DNA of 49,139 nt, from NCBI GenBank assembly GCA_903944085.1, contig CAJAQO010000227.1, forward strand, positions 1 through 49,139. Direction: 5' to 3'. This document shows, in pieces, positions 9,353-17,948 of the stretch. Below the pieces are notes generated by a model. It was not told the origin of the DNA. It worked only from the letters and a program-made list of their open reading frames with translations, and made no database searches. The DNA comes from an uncultured Verrucomicrobia subdivision 3 bacterium (GTDB lineage Bacteria > Verrucomicrobiota > Verrucomicrobiia > Limisphaerales > UBA11358). Position 1 is the stretch's first letter, and the number at the start of each line of letters is the position of its first letter. The position numbers were made by a program, and so were the translations under genes.

Positions 9353-10609
9353 TTATTTGCCCCGCCGGTAAATAAACCACCAGAACCAGAGCGTTCCCAG
9401 CGCACCGCAAATGGCTGCGCCGAGAAAATTTGCCTGCGGATTCACGCTCCACAGCCAGGCCCCGATGAACGAGCCGGTTGTCACTGTGCAATCGCGGATG
9501 AGATAATACGCGCCGTAAGTCCGCGCACGCAGCTCCGGCTTGGCTTCGCCGATGATGAGCGCCTTGCGCGCCGGCTCACCAAATTCCTTCAGCCCGCGCA
9601 CCACGAACGCCAGCGCCAGCCATTTGAAATTGTGCGCGAACAGCAGCGTCACCGGAAACAGCGTGAAGAAAACAAACGTGATCAGCACGAACGGGCGGCG
9701 GCCATATTTGTCCGCCAGATGCGCGACGGGAATGTAGCAGAACATCGCCGTGACCATTTCAAACGTGACGAGATAACCAAACTGCTGCGCCGTCACGCCG
9801 CCGGCATCCATCGCCCACAAAATGATGAAGGCATACGGGATGCGCTCGCAAAAGCGGATGAGAATGTCGCTGACGAGCAGTTCGCGCAGCGCGGGCGTGA
9901 AGGATTTGACGACGGCGAAAAAAGTCGGCGCGGAAATCATTTCATTTTGTAGCAGCCGACGTGAGGAGGCTCCAATTAATTTCTGATTTTGAGCCTCGTT
10001 ACCTCGGCTGCTACCGGAATCACTTTCAAACATGAACCATTGAAACACCAATGTTATCAGGCTCATGCCGATGCACAGCGCCAGCGCGTAACGCACGCCG
10101 TCGGTCCAGCCGAAGCGCGTGAGCAGCCAGCCGCCGAGCAGCGGGCCGAGCATCATCGGCACGCGGCGGATCATGGATTGCACGCCGACGCCCATCGTAT
10201 GCCGATGACTTTGCAGCGACGTGGCGATGACGGAAAGTGTCGCCGGCAGCGACAGCGCGCTCCACGCGAGAAACAAGAACGAGCCGAACAGCAACGCAAG
10301 CCAGCTTTGCCAGACCAAAACCAAAATGTAGCCGGCGATGGAAATCAAACTGAACAGCAGCAGCGATTTTCTTTGGCCCCAATGGTCGGTCAGCCAGCCG
10401 CCGGGATAGGCGTAAATCGCGCCGAGAAAAGTTTGCAGCGCGTCGAACAGCCCGATGATCAGAACCGTGCCGCCAAGCGTCTCAATGTATTTGGGCGCAA
10501 AGCCGAGCCACAATTTTTCGCCGGTGCCGGCGAGCACGAGCGCCACGAGCAGCAGCGAGGTGTTGCGCCGCAGCGCGAGAAATTCGGAAATTTTTCCCCA
10601 GCGGCTCAC
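9353..10609 (-). CDS. MFS transporter carrying an in-frame palindromic insertion
   Basis: This is a 12-TM major facilitator of about 418 residues. The start is a GTG at 10609 overlapping the stop of the upstream GAF gene (GTGA), so the two are translationally coupled. MFS signatures include GGWLTDHWGQRKSLL after TM2 and AHLADKYGRRPF in the second half. Between TM6 and TM7, in the cytoplasmic loop (about residues 199-221), the reading frame crosses a 66-bp palindrome at 9949-10014 that encodes SGSSRGNEAQNQKLIGASSR. This looks like a repeat element tolerated in a loop. The substrate is unknown. A longer open frame upstream of the GTG is only the shadow of the GAF gene. Confidence 0.88.
   Translation of the reverse strand: MSRWGKISEFLALRRNTSLLLVALVLAGTGEKLWLGFAPKYIETLGGTVLIIGLFDALQTFLGAIYAYPGGWLTDHWGQRKSLLLFSLISIAGYILVLVWQSWLALLFGSFLFLAWSALSLPATLSVIATSLQSHRHTMGVGVQSMIRRVPMMLGPLLGGWLLTRFGWTDGVRYALALCIGMSLITLVFQWFMFESDSGSSRGNEAQNQKLIGASSRRLLQNEMISAPTFFAVVKSFTPALRELLVSDILIRFCERIPYAFIILWAMDAGGVTAQQFGYLVTFEMVTAMFCYIPVAHLADKYGRRPFVLITFVFFTLFPVTLLFAHNFKWLALAFVVRGLKEFGEPARKALIIGEAKPELRARTYGAYYLIRDCTVTTGSFIGAWLWSVNPQANFLGAAICGALGTLWFWWFIYRRGK
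9949..10014. repeat. 66-bp palindromic element inside the MFS coding sequence
   Basis: The left arm 9949-9972 (GTAGCAGCCGACGTGAGGAG and four more bases) and right arm 9991-10014 are inverted copies matching at 21 of 24 positions, with an 18-nt loop. Total length is 66 bp, a multiple of three, and the MFS frame stays open through it. I recall related GTAGCAGCCGAGGTAACGAG palindromes from intergenic sites in other Verrucomicrobia genomes, but I cannot confirm that here. Confidence 0.85.
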
Positions 10610-11064
10610 GCAAGCTGCGGGGCAAGCAAATTTGCGATGTCCTGCAGCGCGTTGATTTCCGCCGCCGAGTATTCGCGTTCGCGCCGGGTGCCGATGCCGA
10701 AAGTGCCGACGATTTTTTCCCCGCTGCGAACCGGCACGCACACCGCGCCGCCCACGCCGGTCTGTTTCGCACCGGGCTTGGCGACGCCGCTGGTGTCGGT
10801 CTGCAAATTGCAAATCGTCACCGGCCGGTTTTTGGCCACGGTTTCGCCGGCGATGCCTTTGCCGACGGGAATGAGCTTGACGACTTCCAGCAGTGGCGGC
10901 GGCAAACCGATTTGCGCGACGAGCTGCAGCAGTTGCGTTGGCGCATCAAGCCGGTGAATCGTGCCGGTTTCGGAGGCAAAAAGTTTCAGCGTTTCCCGCA
11001 GCACCGGTTCCAGGGAATTCGGTTGGGCTGCCAACGCTTCAATGGGCTTTAGAAATTCACTCAT
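10606..11064 (-). CDS. GAF-domain protein
   Basis: This 152-residue protein consists almost entirely of one GAF domain, with GKGIAGETVAKNRPVTICNL, AVCVPVRSGEKIVGTFGIGT and a final helix DIANLLAPQLA. GAF domains bind small ligands such as cyclic nucleotides, or act as redox sensors. There is no output domain, so it may sense a signal for, or modify, the coupled MFS transporter whose GTG start overlaps its stop codon. The ATG at 11064 is the only good start. It lies downstream of the fluoride module on the same strand with a 78-bp gap. Confidence 0.85.
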   Translation of the reverse strand: MSEFLKPIEALAAQPNSLEPVLRETLKLFASETGTIHRLDAPTQLLQLVAQIGLPPPLLEVVKLIPVGKGIAGETVAKNRPVTICNLQTDTSGVAKPGAKQTGVGGAVCVPVRSGEKIVGTFGIGTRREREYSAAEINALQDIANLLAPQLA

Positions 11065-11142
11065 GGCTTTGGGGTCGCGCGAAGGCTGCGAAGGCCGGAT
11101 TTTCCCGTCGCCGACTGCACGTCCTGCGCGCGGCCTCTGGTT

Positions 11143-11490
11143 TTATATGGAAACATCTTCGCCGGAACGGTAATGCAGCACGCGCACTTTTTCCAGCGTC
11201 ACCAGCCCGCCGCCGATCATTTTGTCCAGTGTGGGCAGGAAGGAATTTATTTTTTCCTCGCTGTCCACCATTTCGATGACCAGCGGCAAGTCCACCGACA
11301 GCCGCAGAATTTTCGCCGTGTGCAGCCGGCTGGCCTTGCCGAAACCCATCGGCCCGCGCAAAACCGTCGCGCCGGCCAGGTGCGCCTCGCGCGCGGCCAG
11401 CACGATGGCTTCGTAAAGCGGCCGGTGTTCCCAGCGGTCGCTTTCGCCGATGAAGATGCGGAGCAGGACGGCGTCATTGGGGATTTGCAT
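11143..11490 (-). CDS. DUF190 family PII-like protein (fluoride module)
   Basis: This 115-residue protein has the DUF190 pattern: LLRIFIGESDRW near the N-terminus, then AREAHLAGATVLRGPMGFG and LSVDLPLVIEMVDSEEKI. The fold is PII-like, and family members are very often encoded next to crcB, where they are presumed to modulate fluoride export. Here its ATG is 3 bp after the crcB stop on the same strand, so co-expression is very likely. Confidence 0.93.
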   Translation of the reverse strand: MQIPNDAVLLRIFIGESDRWEHRPLYEAIVLAAREAHLAGATVLRGPMGFGKASRLHTAKILRLSVDLPLVIEMVDSEEKINSFLPTLDKMIGGGLVTLEKVRVLHYRSGEDVSI

Positions 11491-11493
11491 GAG

Positions 11494-11898
11494 CTAATTT
11501 CCTTTCATCGAGGTGAAGGTTGAACCGAGCAGAAAACCGAGCCAGACGGCGACCAAGCAGAGCACGACGGACAGAAGGATGTTGCCGCCGGCGTAGATCC
11601 ATTCGCCATCCTGCAATTTTTTCAGCGTTTCCAGACTGAACGAAGAAAAGGTCGTGTAGCCGCCGCAGATGCCGATCATCAGGAATTGCGTGGTGAACTG
11701 GCGCGATGCCGAATCCATCCGGCCTTCGGGCACCGCCAGCGCGGCCAAAATGCCGATGACAAACGAGCCGGTGATGTTGATGGCGAGGATGCCCCACGGA
11801 AACGTCGAGCCAAGTTTTTCCGAGATAAGGCCGTTGACCCAGTAACGCGCCACGCTGCCAAGCGCGCCGCCGAGGGCGACCCAAAGATACGCGAGCAT
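11494..11898 (-). CDS. crcB: fluoride channel CrcB/Fluc
   Basis: This small dual-topology fluoride channel of 134 residues exports F- across the inner membrane. It has four TM segments, the N-terminal GGALGSVARYWV, the NITGSFVIG segment and the family signature GICGGYTTFSSFSLE. The start is the ATG at 11898 (MLAYLWVALGG). An upstream extension of the frame is the shadow of the neighbouring gene. I looked for a crcB riboswitch in the 56-bp upstream gap and found only a simple hairpin. Confidence 0.95.
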   Translation of the reverse strand: MLAYLWVALGGALGSVARYWVNGLISEKLGSTFPWGILAINITGSFVIGILAALAVPEGRMDSASRQFTTQFLMIGICGGYTTFSSFSLETLKKLQDGEWIYAGGNILLSVVLCLVAVWLGFLLGSTFTSMKGN

Positions 11899-11954
11899 AA
11901 ATTGTGAGCCATTTTGCCTTCGCCGACGGGCGGGCGCAAATGAAATGCGCCGGC

Positions 11955-12500
11955 TCAAATTTTCTGCCGCACGTCCACGCGCATCCGCGCGAGCTTGCGA
12001 TATAGCTGACCGCGCCGGCGCACCGGCCACCAGTCGTAAAGGTAAATTTGCATTGGCCGCCACATCGCCACCCAGCCGGCGATGGTCAGGCTTTCGCGCG
12101 CGATGCTGCGGAACGTGGCCGAGCCGTCGCCGCCGATGGCGCGGCTGGCAATGAGGCATACGGACAAAAACGCCAGCCCGATCAGCAAACTTTTCTGCCC
12201 GTCGCTCAACAGCCGCCGCAATTCCATCCGGTTCAGCCGCGCACGGTAGGCGAAATAATGATGCACGCCCTGTTCGACGACAGCCTGCGGATTTTCCGCC
12301 GGCAGTTCCGCCAAGTGCACCACCAGCGACACCGGCTCGTTCAGCGGAAACTCGCCGACCCAGTTCAAAATAAATTCCTCCGCATCGCTGTCCAGATCCT
12401 TTTCGGGAAACGGCGCCGGGTCCATCGTGTTGAACAACTGCCCGATCTCGCGCAGGTTCAACTCGATTTTATGCGGCGGACTCTTGGCTTTCTCGCGCAT
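11955..12500 (-). CDS. conserved hypothetical membrane protein
   Basis: This protein of 181 residues was not recognised as a named family. The N-terminal half is soluble and acidic (IGQLFNTMDPAPFPEKDLD, then EEFILNWVGEFPLNEPVSLV). A long helix AYRARLNRMELRRLLSDGQK follows, then two hydrophobic segments (about 105-125 and 135-155) and a basic C-terminus rich in Arg. The order suggests a cytoplasmic domain attached to a two-TM hairpin. It lies 56 bp upstream of crcB on the same strand, so it may be co-transcribed with the fluoride genes, but no sequence motif links it to fluoride. Confidence 0.78.
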   Translation of the reverse strand: MREKAKSPPHKIELNLREIGQLFNTMDPAPFPEKDLDSDAEEFILNWVGEFPLNEPVSLVVHLAELPAENPQAVVEQGVHHYFAYRARLNRMELRRLLSDGQKSLLIGLAFLSVCLIASRAIGGDGSATFRSIARESLTIAGWVAMWRPMQIYLYDWWPVRRRGQLYRKLARMRVDVRQKI

Positions 12501-12552
12501 GATCTTTTGGGTTCAACCGGCGGCTCGGCCGGCTATTTTTTGCGCGCTGGTT

Positions 12553-13272
12553 CTATTTAATCCCCGCCAGCCGTTCCTTCCAGATTTTATAAAGCTCCAC
12601 GGTGGCGCGGACGTCGCGCAGGCAGTATTCGGCGATCTCGCGGAATTTGCCCGCCGCCATCAGCGTGCCCACGTCCATGCCCGTCACGCCCGCGCTCTTG
12701 GGCGATTCGATGCCGAAAGCCTTGCAGTAAAAATCCAGATTGAACCGCCGCGCCGCGCCGTCGCGCCCGCTCACGCTGTAAAACGTCAGTTGCTCCGCGA
12801 GGTCGCAGTGCGGCTCCACGGCGTAACGATAGCCGAGCCAGTTTTTCTTGGTGATCGGCACGTTGAGCAGCGCCGAGCGCAGATAAATGAACGGCACATC
12901 GAAGCCGCGCCCGTTGAAGGTCACGACGTTGTCGTAATGCTTGGCCACATCCCAAAACGCGGTGAGCAATTCCGTCTCGTCCGCGCACGGCACAAATTCC
13001 ACCGGCCCGGCATCGCCGGCGTCGTCCTCAAAATCCTCGGCAAGGTAAATGGACTGGCCGCGCAGCGATTCGGCGTTGAGCATGGCGATGCACACGACTT
13101 GCGAGGTGAACGGCCACAGGCTCATGAACCGGGTGATTTCTTCGCGCTTGGCCTGTTTGGCGATGGCGTCGTCAATTTTCTCCGTCTCGCGGAACAGGTA
13201 TTCCTGCTGCGCCTCGTCGAACATCTCGAGCGGTTGCGCGGAGGTTTCAATGTCGAATACAAGGGTGGCCAT
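12553..13272 (-). CDS. PolB-type 3'-5' exonuclease (DEDD superfamily)
   Basis: This 239-residue protein has the RNase H-like exonuclease fold. Exo I is VFDIET (D7 and E9), Exo II is TFNGRGFDVPF, and Exo III lies in the C-terminal YCLRDVRATVELY. These are the acidic residues that bind the two catalytic metals in DnaQ/PolB-type exonucleases. There is no polymerase domain, so it is a stand-alone nuclease of the predicted 3'-5' exonuclease (PolB exonuclease-like) group; the substrate in the cell is unknown. The start is the ATG at 13272. Confidence 0.9.
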   Translation of the reverse strand: MATLVFDIETSAQPLEMFDEAQQEYLFRETEKIDDAIAKQAKREEITRFMSLWPFTSQVVCIAMLNAESLRGQSIYLAEDFEDDAGDAGPVEFVPCADETELLTAFWDVAKHYDNVVTFNGRGFDVPFIYLRSALLNVPITKKNWLGYRYAVEPHCDLAEQLTFYSVSGRDGAARRFNLDFYCKAFGIESPKSAGVTGMDVGTLMAAGKFREIAEYCLRDVRATVELYKIWKERLAGIK

Positions 13273-13293
13273 AAATTGATTTATTTGGTCGGC

Positions 13294-13539
13294 TCAATGC
13301 TTCTGCCAAGGAATAAAACACTGCCGCGACCGTTTTCGCGAATCAAAAAAATGAACGAGCGATCCACAGCGAACCGGTCGGACGAGCTTTTGCTCATCAT
13401 CAAAGCAACGGTTGCCGCGCAATCGGGTGCGCTGCGCCGGCGGAAGAACCGGCCCGGCGGGTTCGGGCTGGGCCGCGCATTTCCTGCAGGAATCAAACTG
13501 ATCCTCAATCGCTTCGCCGCATTTCGGGCAAGTCCACAT
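13294..13539 (-). CDS. small zinc-ribbon protein, possibly a degraded gene
   Basis: This 81-residue frame opens with MWTCPKCGEAIEDQFDSCRK, ending in a second CxxC, which gives the pair CPKC and CRKC expected of a zinc ribbon. From memory, many Verrucomicrobia carry longer proteins that begin this way and continue into a membrane domain. Here the rest (Pro-rich, then Arg/Cys-rich) looks unconserved, so the gene may be truncated or frameshifted after about residue 40. It lies just upstream of the exonuclease gene on the same strand. Confidence that it is expressed is low to moderate. Confidence 0.45.
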   Translation of the reverse strand: MWTCPKCGEAIEDQFDSCRKCAAQPEPAGPVLPPAQRTRLRGNRCFDDEQKLVRPVRCGSLVHFFDSRKRSRQCFIPWQKH

Positions 13540-13631
13540 GGCTGATGCACAAAGTTAGGCCGCGGTGCTTCGGTCGGTTTCGCGAGTGTTCCAAGTTCCA
13601 AGATTTGAGACAATAAAAATTACGCTCCCGT

Positions 13632-16600
13632 TTACACTTCCAGCCGGTCACCCGGCCGCGCGACGAGGGCGTAAAGCGCGGGCATGAGGAAAATGCTGAT
13701 CAGCAGTCTCGTGAACAGGCCGCTGACGATGACCAGCGCAAACGGACGTTGCGTGTCCGTGCCCACGCCGGTGGCCAGCGCCGCCGGCAACAAGCCCAAC
13801 GCCGCCACCAGCGCGGTCATCATGATTGGACGCAACCGCAGAATCGCGCCTTCGCGAATAGCTTCTTTGAGGGTCGTGCCGCCGAGTCGCAGTTCGTTGA
13901 CGTAGGAAATATAGACGACGGCCGTCTGCACCGAGACACCGAACAAGGCGAGGAAGCCGATGCCGGACGAAACCGAGAACGGCGTGCCGGTGAGCCAGAG
14001 CGCCACGAGTCCGCCCACGGGTGCAGACAACACCACGCCGAGCACGGTGATGAACGGGAATTTCAAATTGCTGTAGAGTGCGAACAGCAGGAAGAAAATC
14101 AAACACAGCGTCAGCGGCAAAATCAAACTTAATTGCGCGCGCGACTTGGTGTATTCCGTGTATTCACCGCCCCAATCGGTGCGATAGCCTTCGGGCAGGC
14201 TGACCTGGGTTTTGACTTGCTGGATAGCGTCTTCTACCGCGCCAGCGAGATCGCGTCCGGCCACGGAAAATTGCACGCCGATGTAGCGCGAATTATCCTG
14301 GCGATAAATGAACGACGCGCCGTTCATCACGCGGATGTCCGCGAATTCTTTCAGCGGAATCTGCTGACCGCCGGGCGTGGGCACGAGGATGTTGGCGATC
14401 TCCTCGGGGTTGTCGCGGTATTGGCGTTCGAGGCGGACGACGAGATCAAATTGCTTTTCGCCCTGCTGCACTTGCGTGGCCACGTCGCCGCCGATGGCGG
14501 TGGTGATGAGCGCGTTGACGTCGGCGACATTCACGCCGTAACGAGCGATCATCGCGCGGTTGATTTTGATGTCGAGGCTGGGCTGGCCGAGTTCCTTCAC
14601 CAACGTCACGTCCTTGATGCCGCGCACTTGCTCCAGAATCTTTTTGATGGCCTTGCCCTTTTGCTCGAGCACGTCGAGATCGGAGCCGAAGACTTTGACG
14701 GCCAGCGCGCTCTTCAAACCAGATTCGGCTTCATCCACCGCGTCCTCGGCGGGCTGCGTGTAGTTGAAGATGATTCCGGGAAACTGCTGGAGCTTCGCGT
14801 TGATGGCCTCGATCAATTTGGCTTTGGTGCGATACGAGCCGGTCCAATCTGCGTAAGGTTTCAGGCCGACGTAAAACTCGACGTTGAAAAAGCCGGTGGA
14901 ATCCGTGCCGTCGTCGGGCCGCGCCAGTTCGGAGGCGACGGTGGTGACTTCGGGAAAAGATTTTAACACCGCGCGAATCTGCGGCGTGATCTTCGCCGAT
15001 TCGTCGTAGGAAATGGTGTAAGGCATCGTAGCGCGAACCCACAGCGCGCCTTCATCGAGTTGCGGCATGAACTCTGCGCCGATGCGCGGGATGAGCAGCA
15101 GCGAACCGGCGAGCAGAATCGTCGAGGCCAGCGTCGTGCCCCAGGGATGCGCGAGACAGAAATCCAGGCCTTTGGTGTAAACCGATTTGATGGCTTCAAA
15201 TACAGCGCTGCGGCGCTCGCGCACGCCGTCGCGCATGAACCACGAACACAGCACCGGCAGCAACGTCAGCGTGACGATCAAGGAACCGATTAGTGCGAAC
15301 ACCATCGTGTCGGCCATCGGCTTGAACAGGGTGCCGGACGGTCCAGCGAGAACATAAATCGGCAGGAAGCTGGCCACGATCACCGCGACCGCGTAGAACA
15401 GCGGGCGGTCCACCTCGGCGGCGGCGTCCTTCACAATTTCAAGGACGTTAGCCCGGGTGCCTTTGCGCAAGGCGATCTGGCGGAAGATATTTTCCACCAT
15501 CACCACCGCGCCATCCACGAGGATGCCAAAGTCCACCGCGCCGATGGACAGCAGATTCGCCGAAGCCTTTTGCAGATCGAGGCAGATGAACGCAAACAGC
15601 AGCGCCAGCGGAATGGTGACGGCGACGATCAAACCCGCGCGAAAATCGTAGAGGAAGAAAATGAGGATCACGATGACGAGCAACATGCCGCGCAACAGAT
15701 TTTGCTCCACGACCTGCGTCGTCAGCTTGATTAAATCCGTGCGGTCATAGAACGGAACAATTTTGACATCCTTGGGCAGAACCTGTTCGTTGAGCTGCTT
15801 GGTCTTGGCCTCAACGCGTTTCAGCACGTCCTGCGTCTTGTCACCGGTGCGCAGGAGAATGACACCTTCCACGCAGTCGTCCTGCTTCTCGAAACCGAAT
15901 TCGCCGAGGCGCGGCGCGATGCCGATGACCACGCGGCCAACGTTCTTCAGCAACACCGGCGTGCCATTGTTCACCGCCAACACCACGTTGCCGATGTCTT
16001 CCAAGGTTTCCAATCGGCCGAGTCCGCGCACGTAATAAAACTGTCCGCCTTGCGAATAGAAACCGCCGCCGGCATTGCCGTTGTTGGCCGCGAGCGCGGC
16101 TTCCACTTGCAACACCGACAGGCCGACGCCCGCAATCTTGGCCGGATCGAGCAGCACCTGATATTGCATCGTGCCGCCGCCGAATCCGGAATCGTCCGCC
16201 ACACCCGCGAGCGATTTGTAAGCGGGTTCGATGATCCAGTCCTCGAACGTTTTGAGTTCCATCGGCGAGCGGTCGGAGCTTTGCAGCACGTAACGATAGA
16301 TCAAACCCGACGGCGACGACAGCGGCGACACCGAAGGCGTCACGCCGGTTGGCAGGCTGAGGCTGGAGAGTCGGTTAAAAACTTCCTGCCGAGCGAAGTT
16401 GTTATCAGTGCCATCGTGATAAGTGAGGATGACGTCCGATAAGCCGTAAAGCGTGATGGAGCGCTGCGACGTCATCTTGGGAATGCCGTTCATTCCGATT
16501 TCGACCGGCACCGTGATCAGGCGCTCCACTTCCTCGGCAGCGTGACCCGGCCACTGCGTGATGATCTCGACAATCGGCGGCGACAAATCGGGATAAGCAT

Positions 16601-16757
16601 CCACCGGCAGACGTTCGAGCGAGCGCGTGCCCGCGCCGATGAGCACGAGCGTGAGCAGCACGACGAGAAAACGCTGCCGCAACGACGACGCGACGACGCG
16701 GTTCATCACCGAAGCCGTTCGCGGCGCGGATTCAATGGGTGGCAATGGCTCGCTCAT
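13632..16757 (-). CDS. czcA: heavy-metal RND efflux pump, CzcA/CusA family
   Basis: This 1041-residue inner-membrane RND proton antiporter expels divalent metal ions such as Co, Zn or Cd. It has TM1 near residues 28-48, two large periplasmic loops and 12 TM in total. The HME-type TM4 motif VDFGILVDGAVVMVEN carries the Asp residues used for proton transfer and matches the CzcA subgroup more than CusA. The porter segment QWPGHAAEEVERLITVPVE and the late EYTEYTKSRAQ are also family features. Its ATG overlaps the stop of the adaptor gene (ATGA at 16754-16757). With czcC and czcB it forms a complete tripartite system. The metal cannot be decided from sequence. Confidence 0.95.
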   Translation of the reverse strand: MSEPLPPIESAPRTASVMNRVVASSLRQRFLVVLLTLVLIGAGTRSLERLPVDAYPDLSPPIVEIITQWPGHAAEEVERLITVPVEIGMNGIPKMTSQRSITLYGLSDVILTYHDGTDNNFARQEVFNRLSSLSLPTGVTPSVSPLSSPSGLIYRYVLQSSDRSPMELKTFEDWIIEPAYKSLAGVADDSGFGGGTMQYQVLLDPAKIAGVGLSVLQVEAALAANNGNAGGGFYSQGGQFYYVRGLGRLETLEDIGNVVLAVNNGTPVLLKNVGRVVIGIAPRLGEFGFEKQDDCVEGVILLRTGDKTQDVLKRVEAKTKQLNEQVLPKDVKIVPFYDRTDLIKLTTQVVEQNLLRGMLLVIVILIFFLYDFRAGLIVAVTIPLALLFAFICLDLQKASANLLSIGAVDFGILVDGAVVMVENIFRQIALRKGTRANVLEIVKDAAAEVDRPLFYAVAVIVASFLPIYVLAGPSGTLFKPMADTMVFALIGSLIVTLTLLPVLCSWFMRDGVRERRSAVFEAIKSVYTKGLDFCLAHPWGTTLASTILLAGSLLLIPRIGAEFMPQLDEGALWVRATMPYTISYDESAKITPQIRAVLKSFPEVTTVASELARPDDGTDSTGFFNVEFYVGLKPYADWTGSYRTKAKLIEAINAKLQQFPGIIFNYTQPAEDAVDEAESGLKSALAVKVFGSDLDVLEQKGKAIKKILEQVRGIKDVTLVKELGQPSLDIKINRAMIARYGVNVADVNALITTAIGGDVATQVQQGEKQFDLVVRLERQYRDNPEEIANILVPTPGGQQIPLKEFADIRVMNGASFIYRQDNSRYIGVQFSVAGRDLAGAVEDAIQQVKTQVSLPEGYRTDWGGEYTEYTKSRAQLSLILPLTLCLIFFLLFALYSNLKFPFITVLGVVLSAPVGGLVALWLTGTPFSVSSGIGFLALFGVSVQTAVVYISYVNELRLGGTTLKEAIREGAILRLRPIMMTALVAALGLLPAALATGVGTDTQRPFALVIVSGLFTRLLISIFLMPALYALVARPGDRLEV

Positions 16758-17947
16758 TGGTTTTGCAGGAATTGAACAAAGATCGCGCCATCCACGACAA
16801 TCTGGTCGCCAACTTGCAGGCCGTCGGGAATGTCGTATTGATCGCCTGTGCGATAACCCAGCGTCACGTGCCGCCGCGCAAAACTTCCGTCGGGCTGGAC
16901 GACATAAACGAACGGCAGGTTCACATCGTCGCGCAAAATCGCCGAGACCGGAACCAGCAATCCGGTGCTTTCTTGATGCGCTTGGATCTTCACGCGGACA
17001 TACATCTGCTTCTTCAGAAAGTCGCCGGGGTTTTCGACGACCACGCGCACCATCACCGAACGCGTGTTGGGATCTACCAGCGCCGAGATGTTATCCACCT
17101 TTCCGGAAAAACTATTTGTTGCGATGCCCGTCACAATTTCCGCTGAATCGCCGACGCTGACCGATGCTAGATCAGAACCGAAAATCTGCGTCATCACCCA
17201 GACGCGCGAAAGATCGGCCACGGTGAAACACGGCGTGGTGCCCGCCGTCAACAGTTCTCCGGGTGTGATGAGTTTTTCCACCACGGTGCCCGCGATCGGT
17301 GAGTTGATCCGGCCGCCGGGACGCGAAACTGGCCGGCCCGCTTGAAGATCTTTGATAACTTGCGGATCGAGATTCAGCGAGACGAGCGTTTGCAGCGCGG
17401 CGTCGCGGTCGGCCTCAGCATTGGCGGCATCGGTTTGCGCCTGTTCCTCCTCGCGCTGCGCCACGCCGTTGTGCTGGATCAAATCCCTGTCCATGTCCGC
17501 CACTCGGCGGAGCGTCTGCGCGGTGGCGAGCGCCTTGCGATACGCACTGATGGCTGCCGCGAAGTCCGGTGAATCTACTTCCGCCAACGGATCGCCCGCC
17601 TTGACCTTGTCGCCGGGATTGACGAGCAGCTTGGACACCGGTCCGCCGAACGGGGCGAGCACGCTCGTTGCCTGGTCGTTGTCGAAATCCACCGTGCCAG
17701 TCGTCTCCGTCGTCTGGTGAAACTTGCTGGGCGCGACGGTGTAGGTCTGGATCTTCTGTCGTTGCTCGGCGGTCAAGGTGACATTGCTGGCCGTCACGGA
17801 GGACGTCTCTGCGCCGTTGTCAATTTTGCCGGAACAGCCGCTGAATGCCATGCCTGCCGCCACGGCCACGATGCCAATGGCCAACGCGCGTGATAATTGA
17901 TTTCGCGGTTCCGTTGCCGACGATGCCGCTGATGCTTTATGTCTCAT
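16754..17947 (-). CDS. czcB: RND efflux periplasmic adaptor, CzcB type lipoprotein
   Basis: This 397-residue membrane fusion protein connects the pump to the outer-membrane channel. The N-terminus MRHKASAASS leads to a hydrophobic stretch and lipobox AFSGC, so it is probably lipid-anchored. The biotinyl-lipoyl-like half APFGGPVSKLLVNPGDKV, an alpha-hairpin (about 120-190), the second lipoyl half RINSPIAGTVVEKLITPGEL and beta-barrel segments follow. The start is the ATG at 17947, preceded by GAGGAGAAG, a strong Shine-Dalgarno 8-9 nt upstream and only 1 bp from the czcC stop. A frame that continues 81 nt further upstream lies within czcC and is not used. Confidence 0.94.
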   Translation of the reverse strand: MRHKASAASSATEPRNQLSRALAIGIVAVAAGMAFSGCSGKIDNGAETSSVTASNVTLTAEQRQKIQTYTVAPSKFHQTTETTGTVDFDNDQATSVLAPFGGPVSKLLVNPGDKVKAGDPLAEVDSPDFAAAISAYRKALATAQTLRRVADMDRDLIQHNGVAQREEEQAQTDAANAEADRDAALQTLVSLNLDPQVIKDLQAGRPVSRPGGRINSPIAGTVVEKLITPGELLTAGTTPCFTVADLSRVWVMTQIFGSDLASVSVGDSAEIVTGIATNSFSGKVDNISALVDPNTRSVMVRVVVENPGDFLKKQMYVRVKIQAHQESTGLLVPVSAILRDDVNLPFVYVVQPDGSFARRHVTLGYRTGDQYDIPDGLQVGDQIVVDGAIFVQFLQNQ

Positions 17948-17948
17948 G

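Noticed and set aside
11899-11954. Possible fluoride (crcB) riboswitch upstream of crcB
   Set aside because: There is a GGCGCA/TGCGCC hairpin but I do not see the conserved GGCGAUGG and GCUGAUG segments of the motif in this 56-bp gap.
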